The position numbers and the translations under genes are program-made. The notes under the pieces are model-generated. The model was not told where the DNA came from. It saw only the letters and a list, made by a program, of their open reading frames with translations, and ran no database searches. A stretch of 13,904 nucleotides of DNA from STC-74 sp043756665 (lineage in GTDB: Bacteria > Patescibacteriota > Gracilibacteria > BD1-5 > UBA2023), in NCBI GenBank assembly GCA_043756665.1, contig JAYUQR010000041.1:1-13904 (forward strand), in the 5' to 3' direction. Below, piece after piece: positions 7,662-13,904 of the stretch; positions within the stretch are counted from its first letter, which is position 1, and every line of letters starts with the position of its first letter.

Positions 7662-8180
7662 TTATTCTCCCATTTCCTCCTCGCCAACAATTTTCTCGAG
7701 CATTTCGATGATGAAATCATAGGTTTCGACATTCGGCTTCATCGAGAGGATATCCTCGACCTCGAACCATTTGTAGTTGTGTATTTCTTCGGCTTGGATA
7801 GTCATATTATCCAGACCATCCACCCCCCGCTTCGCGGACCCCTCTAGAGGGGAATAGGCAGTCTCCATGAGAAATACGTATTCTGTGCGAGATTTATCTT
7901 TACCTTCACGGTCTCTATATTCGAGATCATAGATGGCGATAGGAAGGGGATGATGACATAACTTCTTTCCTTTATGATGAAGAATTTCTTCATCATCAAT
8001 CTCGAAAAATTGTGCCGAAATTCAAAACTCCTCTTGTATCTCTCGTTTCATCGCCTCATGCGGAGATTCTCAGGGTTCTACATGACCACCAGGAAGCACC
8101 CAAGGAGTATTTGCTGTATGCTGTGCGAGAAGTAATTGTCCTTCAGGATTGAAGAGAAATGCGCGGACGACAGGCTTCAT
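7662..8180 (-). CDS. Nudix hydrolase with in-frame palindromic insertion
   Basis: The 172-aa protein has an intact Nudix box: GGHVEPGESPHEAMKR then EIQEEFGI at about residues 31-54. The glycine of EPGE and the invariant glycine of EEFGI are UGA codons. N-terminal strand VVRAFLFNPEGQLLLAQ and the conserved WVLPGG precede it. Between VFLMETA and the DNMTIQAEEIHNYKWFEVED strand-helix lies YSPLEGSAKRGVDGL, about residues 109-123, which is encoded by a GC-rich palindromic element and has no family counterpart. A late E..WF motif and C-terminal helix complete the fold. The start is ATG at 8180. A TATAAT 10 nt upstream suggests a very short leader. The substrate is not inferable; paralogy to the Nudix gene at 475-903 extends only to the general fold. 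Confidence 0.92.
7822..7855. mobile_element. GC-rich palindromic element within the Nudix coding sequence
   Basis: Contains a perfect 14-bp palindrome, CCCCTCTAGAGGGG (7839-7852), next to a second hairpin CCGC-TTC-GCGG (7827-7837) and a run of six C. It is read through in frame as SPLEGSAKRGV. Composition contrasts sharply with the surrounding AT-rich gene, and the insertion falls in a loop, so the enzyme probably tolerates it. Confidence 0.65.
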
Positions 8181-8181
8181 A

Positions 8182-8216
8182 AAGATATGAATTATAAGAT
8201 ATGAGTTATAAGATAT
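8182..8216. repeat. 14-bp tandem repeat (2.5 units) carrying -10 boxes
   Basis: Units AAGATATGAATTAT (8182-8195), AAGATATGAGTTAT (8196-8209) and a partial AAGATAT (8210-8216). On the minus strand, the unit boundaries produce TATAAT (8191-8196) and TATAAC (8205-8210), both -10-like and just upstream of the Nudix start at 8180. No good -35 is visible, so promoter activity is only suggested. Confidence 0.7.
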
Positions 8217-8249
8217 CGAAAAAGAGAAAAAAAGCGAGTAAAAGGATGT

Positions 8250-9851
8250 CTAAAACTCAAAATCAAATACTCGTCTATCCCAACCAATTCTCATCTTGAT
8301 CCTCTCGATGGGATGAATCCGTGGAATAGGGGTCGAAAACCTTCTGTGCAGATCAAGTTCGAGTGGCTGTATCTGAAAAAGTTTCCCTGTTTTTGGACAC
8401 TTGATTGCCCAATTCAGGATATCATCAGGTATATCACGGATATCATCAGGGAGTCGATCCCCGGGGATGATCTTCGTAATACCTTCTGGTGGCACTTCTT
8501 CTCGGTCTGACCAGCGAAATCCGAGTTTGAGTGCTTCGTTTCTGGATATATTCATCTGATCTATTGCATGAGACTCATTGTAGGCATAGAATGAATACTT
8601 TGGATCCAGGAATTCTCCCCACGTTCACTCAGATATCATTTGGCTGAGGATCTCTCTTACAGTTTTTTCCCACTCTTCTTTTGTATATTGCTTATTGAAA
8701 ATACAATAGGACTTATTGCGAAGTCAGGAACATCCGAAGATATAGGAACAAGCATTACACTTGTAACTATAGAAATTGTAGATTGATCATTCCCAACAGG
8801 CGACACACCAGTAGAGATGACTCACATTGAATCCACAGTCGATACAATCATACGAGAGTCGTGTGTTATTGCCCCACATGCTGATGTGCATCGAGTCTAC
8901 TGTATCATAGGAGTCAGTAATATAGAGGACATTCTCAGAGTCACTAACATTCGAGCATGCATATGCATTTCTCGAATCATAACAAAAATCTCCAGTGGAA
9001 TTCTCTGATCCAGTAAGGATATTTTCTTCGAGTCAAACTTCCTGGATGAGTCTGACTACTCTCTGTTCAAAATCTTTTCGAAAAATAGGATCAGATTGGA
9101 TTTTTTGAAGCGTTCACTTGTACTCTTCTTGTGTACATGGATTATTGAGTATGTGGTATTTTTGATTCCTGAGTCATACACCACCGAGTATATACTGACA
9201 TCAGATACACGAAACGAGATATCGACCCTCTCGAGACTCAGATGTATCCCATGAGGAGTGTATACCATAACACTTCCAGAGATGCTGTGAACGTGAACAA
9301 TTCTCACAATCAGTGATATAGTTCGAGTCTATACAATTGAGACAACTGAATATGAACCAGCTATAGAGGCATTTCTCATTATTATTTCCATTCGAAATCA
9401 GATAACAATCCTTTGATTTTCCGTTTCCATTGATATAGTCGCTATTCTCGAGGCTCTTATATGAGTTATCGAGAGCCGGCATGGGGACTCGCAATTGTAT
9501 ATCATGAATTTGCTCTATGATACTCTTTCATGGAGTATACTCACTCGCATAATCCGTCGCTTCCCAGCTATCACTCCACCAGTGAGGCTGGCTGTATACA
9601 GTATAGGGAGAATCAGGAGGGTAGGTACTGATATATTCTTCTCCCGTTTCATCATCTTTTCGTTTGAAGAGAGAAAAATAGTTCTTGTAAGGAAGTTTTC
9701 TTTGCCTTCTTTCCTCGGGATGAATAGTTGGAAGTGGAAGCACGAACTTCTCTCACCCGATGACGGGAGAAAGTTTACCGAGGAGAGCGACTTCCTGATC
9801 AGTGACGGTGAATTTTTTTCACGAGATGCGACAAGTGCGAGAGATAGGCAT
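8250..9851 (-). CDS. Large Cys-containing repeat protein, diverged tandem paralog
   Basis: The 533-aa protein resembles the next gene upstream along its whole length. Shared elements: an N-terminal CxxSGKxF-type segment (C7), a YSQPHWWSDSWEATDY region, central Cys-rich repeats (CLNCIDSNYITDCENC; CIDCGFNVSHLYWCVAC), two GLRNxxYxIxN blocks each followed by an xEEYK/xEEWE helix, and a C-terminal CPKTGKLFQIQPLELDLHRR block. Unlike the paralog, the N-terminal ribbon has lost most cysteines (TIHPEERRQRK replaces TYCPKCRK; KRKDDETG replaces KRKCDATG). Ten UGA codons give Gly. The repeats suggest a solenoid, possibly metal-binding. I recall similar proteins as common in CPR genomes, sometimes mislabelled CaiB/BaiF; function unknown. 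ATG at 9851 starts 2 nt after the paralog's stop. Confidence 0.82.
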
Positions 9852-9853
9852 GA

Positions 9854-11452
9854 TTAGTAGTTCAGATATATTTTCGTCCGTTCTTTGTAGCGTTCATCAG
9901 GATGTCTCTTCGGAAGAGGGAATTGATATCTTCGATAAAATTCAAGCTCGGATTTTACAATACGAAATGGTTTCCCACTCACTTCACATTCGATTGCCCA
10001 AGCAAGTATATCATCGGGGATTTTTGATATATCTTCTGGGAGTTTACTGGTCGGGATAATCTTTTCTACCTTCGGGAAGGGTGATTCATAATCTGACCAA
10101 GTAAATCACTGTTCTATAGCATGTTCTTTTGTAAGTGGATATTTTACCATATTCATCGTCTGATTATATCCGAAGTGACTGTATTTCGCAGGGAAAAATT
10201 CTCCCCATTCTCCAGTCTGTTTCATATGCTCGATTATCCGTGGAACGAGAGCTTCATACTCCTCTTTCGTATACTGCTTATTCAGGATACAGTAGCTCGA
10301 TTCCCTGAGTCCAACACAACCGAAACAATCATGGACACTATTCACACAATACCCAGAATAATAGATGTTGTACGCATTTGCCCAGATACAGAAAGAGAAA
10401 TATATACTGCTCGCCTGTTCGCCGAGCTGAGATCATTCATAGACACGATCCATACGATCTCACCAGATCTCTGTGTCCATGATAAGTCTGGCATCGCGAA
10501 TCCCATGAGCATAACGGATATCTTCACTGGCATTGATTACCGATGAAAATGATACATTTCGCGAGTCGAATACTCTTGATGAATCCATCGCATTCTCAGA
10601 TCCTGTATTTTTCGACCGGTATCCAGTATAGTCACTTTTCGAGAGGAATTGCTCATATCGATTCTTTTGCTCAAGTATTGGGAGGGACAGAAGTTTCTCG
10701 AGCTCATTTCTATAGACTCATTCTGAGTAAGATACATTGTAGATATGGTATTCTTGATTCTCGAGCCCCACGCAACCATAGCAGTTCTGGCATCCGTCAC
10801 AATCGATCAGAAATCTCGACTCACGACAATTCTTCACGGCATAAGAAAAATGAGTACTATAACAACTACGTGCATCGAGGAGTTCGTAACATGTTTCACA
10901 GTCTGATATACTCAGACAATCGATACAATCGCGAGCATTCCAAGCATCGACGAGGTAGAGACAATCCTCACAATCTCCGACATTGAAGCAGAGATAACAG
11001 TTTTTGAGATTGCTACAATTATCAGAATACTCAGAGTTCTCCATATTCTGAGATATAGCTTTTCAGGGCATAGGAACAACTTGCTTCAGTTCTCCCCACT
11101 GCTCGAAAAATGATCTCGAAAAATCAAAATCCCTTCCGTATACGTGAGCATCCCACTTATCAGAGTACCAATAGTCACTCTCATAGACAGGACATGGGGT
11201 ATCGGGAGAAAAGAGGGAAATAATATCCTTTCCTGTGGCATCACACTTGCGCTTGTAGATATTTTTCTCATTTCTCCAGGCATATCGTCGGATCTTGCGA
11301 CATTTTGGACAGTATGTCGGATAGGGGAGTTCGAACTTTTTCCCAGCGATCGTCGGTGCGAGTCGAGTGAGAAAATTCACATCAATATCTGTGATGTCGA
11401 AACATGATGAACAATGCGTACAGATGCGGGTTTCGAGAACAATTTCGGACAT
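9854..11452 (-). CDS. Large Cys-rich repeat protein with N-terminal zinc ribbon
   Basis: The 532-aa product is the better-preserved member of the tandem pair. The N-terminus has CTHCSSC (residues 11-17), CPKC (48-51) and C70 in KRKCDATGK, a likely zinc ribbon. Next come SLFSPDTPCPVYESDYWYSD (80-98) and YGRDFDFSRSFFEQWGEL. Residues about 136-230 hold repeats of roughly 15-20 aa with the pattern DC-xx-C (NCYLCF, DCEDCLY, DCIDCL, DCETCY, NCYGC), probably a beta-solenoid with stacked cysteines. A second, Cys-poor copy follows, then GLRESSYCILNKQYTKEEYE, and a C-terminal CEVSGKPFRIVKSELEFYRR block. Five UGA codons give Gly. No catalytic motif or signal peptide is seen. Metal binding or RNA/protein binding is inference. 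ATG at 11452 lies 71 nt below the ATPase stop. Confidence 0.84.
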
Positions 11453-11523
11453 GATATTTTTTGAGGTATATTGTAGTTAATGTTTTATCTATGTACTGTT
11501 TTATGAATGAGAAATCTGTCCCT

Positions 11524-13773
11524 TTAGAGTATCGGTGCTCAGAAGGTCTCGAGTTTTGCAATCGTTTCTTTCTTTTCGACGACGGCTTGGCGTGCCTCAG
11601 AGAGAGAACGTGCATATTTCGATCGTGATATCTGATAGAGTGAGTGGAGATATTTCGGATCCACGGTCACATCTGCGACGTAGCGCGTTCGGATCGAGAG
11701 AGGATCTCTCACCTGACCGAGGACGAGCATCTTCGCATAGGCTTCACGAACCCCAAGATTCGCGAGATCATACGCTCCGACATACGGATCGAAGTGGCTC
11801 GCCATCGATCGGGCATCCTCGGCAGATATACGAAATGATACGAGTGTACCGACGTTTCCGAAGAGGGCATGTCCCAGTGATTCAGGGATTTGCCTGAGGA
11901 ACTGGTGTGCGACAATGAGCCCGAGACCATACTTACGGGCTTCGGAGAGGATCTCAGAAAAAGTTTCTGTTGCAAAGTTCTGAAACTCATCGATATAGAG
12001 AAAGAAGGGAACTCGACTATTTTTGTCGGTTCCAGTTCGTCCCATTGCCGTCTGATAGATTTTGGTCACGAGCATCGCCCCGAGAAATCCCATGATTTCC
12101 TCTTGGAGTCGTCATTTTGGGAGCTTTATAAGCAGTATTTTTTTCGTGTCCATGATTTCTCTGAGATTGAGCTTGTTCTCTGATGAGACAAATATATTTT
12201 TTACCATATCGATCGAGAGGAGTTGACCGACTTTATTCAGTATCGGCATGATTGCCTCACTATTGAACTGCTGAGACCATCCAGCAAACTCATTGGTCCA
12301 GAAGTTTCTCACCACATCATCTTGGACATGCTCGATCATCATATAACGGAAGTCCTTATCGGTGAGTGCTCGTATCATATCGAATACAGTTGACTTCGGG
12401 ACATCGAGCAGTCCGAGGAAGAGCATACGGAGGACGTGTTCAAGTTTGGGATTCCAGTTCGCACCGAAGAACTTCTTGAATATATCGATAAATCCCTTTG
12501 CGAGGACTTGTTTCGACTCTCACTTTTCGACGGTGAGAGGATTGAAACAAAATGGATACTGTTCGTCGGTCGGATCGAATATGATAACATCATTTTTCCG
12601 ACTCTCAGGTATGTGCATCATCACCTCTTCGATGAGATCTCCATGGGGATCGACAACTGCGATTCATTTTCCATAGTTGATATCATCGATCATCTGTCCG
12701 ACGAGGAATTTACTCTTACCGACCCCGGTTTTTCCGACGACGTAGGTATGACGGAGACGATCCTCATCATATACCCCTATGGGTACACGGACACTTCGAT
12801 AATCTGACTCAGCGAATATCGCGAGTTTCGAATCATGTGATGATACGGTGATATCTCCATTCTCCAGTGTATAGGGGAGTATCGGCATCCCGATCGGGAG
12901 AGCGAGTTTTTTTGCATTGATCTTGAGGAGTGCAGTTTCACGAGTCGGATCCTTCGGGAAGTGGTATATCCTCGAGAGCTCGTCGGGCGTGAATATGAGG
13001 GATTCCCGTCACTGTTTCACAATACCGTGGATATCCTTCGCTCCTCGAAGTGGTTGTATCTGGTGGTGGAACTCATTGAGTGGTGGATTTTTGAAGAGGG
13101 AAAAATTATGAAAAAAACCTTCTGCGATATTTCTCGCTTGTTTCGGCGTCGCACTCTCGACGACGATCATGAGCTTGGTATGATAGAGCTCTTCCGAGAG
13201 TTTTTCATGATAAAAATGAAATCCCTTCGATTTCCATCATTTCTCAGCACGTTTATCGAAAATATACCGATAAAATGTCATGAGGAGTTTCATACGAAAC
13301 ATGAGAACTCGCCACCAGGTGGAGAGAAAAAATAAGAGTCATTTTGGTTCGAATGGCTCGAGTGCGAGGAAAAATGATACCTTATCTGTCCCAGGATTTA
13401 GGGTATCAAACGACCGGAAAAATTTATTCATGAAATCTGAGTCATCTCCATCAGTATGTTCAGCGAAGGGGAAATACCATCCATTTTCGAGCCCAATGGA
13501 TGCAATCACAGAATTTTTGCTCTCAAAGTTCGCGAGATCCATCGTATCATTCACGATCTGGAATTCCCCGAATTCTGTATAGAGTTTTGATTCAAAATTC
13601 CTCATCACAGTATCATTGCCTGAAAAGGAATAGGCAAATTCCCCCCGACGGTAGGAGAGTCAGAAAATGAAGTGCTCATGCTCGAGGAGCTTCGCTATGC
13701 CTTCGAGGAAATTTCGGAACTTTTCTCTCGTAGTGATGGTCGAGTGATAGATGCGTATCAGGGAGGTGAGCAT
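11524..13773 (-). CDS. VirD4/TraG-like (HerA-FtsK superfamily) DNA-translocase ATPase
   Basis: The 749-aa protein has a 340-residue N-terminal region of unknown fold with one hydrophobic stretch (about 146-165, LLFFLSTWWRVLMF), then a complete motor domain: Walker A GKTGVGKSKF (347-356), the AVVDPHGDLIEE strand typical of HerA/TraG-type ATPases, FDPTDEQYPFCFNPL, Walker B FFLYIDEFQNF (590-600; D595, E596), and LIVAHQFLRQIPES. In conjugation such ATPases pump DNA through a type IV secretion channel. The same architecture is common on CPR chromosomes, where its role is unclear. No relaxase, VirB4 or pilus gene is in the window. Eight UGA codons give Gly; the last adds the tail GAPIL. ATG at 13773 lies 7 nt after a -10 box, implying a leaderless mRNA. 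Confidence 0.9.
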
Positions 13774-13780
13774 TATCAAG

Positions 13781-13808
13781 ATTATAGAAAAAGTGCTATA
13801 AAAGTCAA
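13781..13808 (-). promoter_or_regulatory. Strong leaderless promoter of the VirD4-like ATPase gene
   Basis: -35 TTGACT (13803-13808; five of six consensus bases), 16-bp spacer, perfect -10 TATAAT (13781-13786). Only 7 nt separate the -10 from the ATG at 13773, the usual distance to the transcription start, so the mRNA should begin at the start codon. It may also serve the two Cys-rich genes and the Nudix gene downstream. Confidence 0.75.
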
Positions 13809-13840
13809 TATGTGACTTTGTAACTGCTCACTAGACCCTC

Positions 13841-13904
13841 CTAAGCAAGTGATGTTCGCAGTTCATGGTACTTCGTAAAAAAGTTATCTGGGTGTTTTGC
13901 TTTG
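13841..13904 (-). other. Possible 3' end of an upstream gene, or dispersed repeat
   Basis: A minus-strand frame open to the window edge reads AKHPDNFFTKYHELRTSLA and stops with UAG at 13841. It is only about 20 codons, so it may be the C-terminus of a gene beyond the window. My impression is that it resembles recurrent intergenic sequence rather than a protein end, but I cannot support either firmly. The stretch 13809-13840 shows nothing further. Confidence 0.25.

Noticed and set aside
11470..11498. TACAAT upstream of the Cys-rich gene at 11452 as a promoter
   Set aside because: The -10 match is fair, but no acceptable -35 lies 16-18 bp upstream, and read-through from the ATPase promoter is enough to explain expression.
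1029..12888. Apparent fragmentation of the ABC transporter, MurG, ATPase and Cys-rich genes into pseudogene pieces
   Set aside because: Every break examined is a UGA at a position where glycine is normal; the frames are intact in translation table 25.
136..13582. Plus-strand open frames, some over 120 codons
   Set aside because: They lie antisense to well-supported minus-strand genes, show no family motifs, and arise from the codon bias of the real genes.

Overview
The window is best read with UGA as glycine (translation table 25, used by Gracilibacteria/BD1-5 and Absconditabacteria/SR1 of the Candidate Phyla Radiation). Under the standard code nearly every gene is broken into pieces. With UGA = Gly, and only UAA/UAG as stops, the minus strand resolves into thirteen contiguous reading frames packed end to end. 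About ninety in-frame UGA codons fall largely where the families require glycine: both glycines around two Nudix boxes, the first Gly of the MurG GGGTGGH loop, the Gly before the ABC Walker A strand, and the GDQGADV motif of an Mrr nuclease. I see no supported gene on the plus strand.

Layout in the direction of transcription (high to low coordinates). A leaderless promoter (13781-13808) drives a 749-aa VirD4/TraG-like ATPase (11524-13773). Two tandem paralogous Cys-rich proteins of about 530 aa follow (9854-11452 and 8250-9851), then a Nudix hydrolase (7662-8180). A second leaderless promoter (7611-7640) starts a long, tightly spaced series: a Thr-rich small protein (7257-7604), an unknown helical protein (6307-7257), a membrane-anchored propeller-like protein (5308-6303), a membrane-anchored Mrr-type nuclease (4399-5307), MurG (3106-4377), a half-size ABC exporter (1358-3136), a four-helix membrane protein (915-1277), a second Nudix hydrolase (475-903) and a TfoX N-terminal-domain protein (165-488). 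Gaps are 2-60 nt and several genes overlap, so 7604 to 165 could be a single transcript.

The most unusual part is what has been inserted into coding sequence. MurG carries four separate arrays of an 8-bp repeat, all in frame, plus an in-frame palindromic element adding about 53 residues. The upstream Nudix hydrolase carries another in-frame GC-rich palindromic element. This resembles the Rickettsia palindromic element phenomenon.

The segment 4399-7257 is visibly more AT-rich, with different codon use, than its neighbours. It holds the helical protein, the propeller protein and the Mrr nuclease, and looks like an acquired cassette between housekeeping genes. The propeller and Mrr frames are continuous with no UAA/UAG between them: either one 634-aa protein or a frameshift at a 7-T run. 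Ribosome binding sites are absent or weak at all thirteen starts, and the best promoters sit directly on the start codon.
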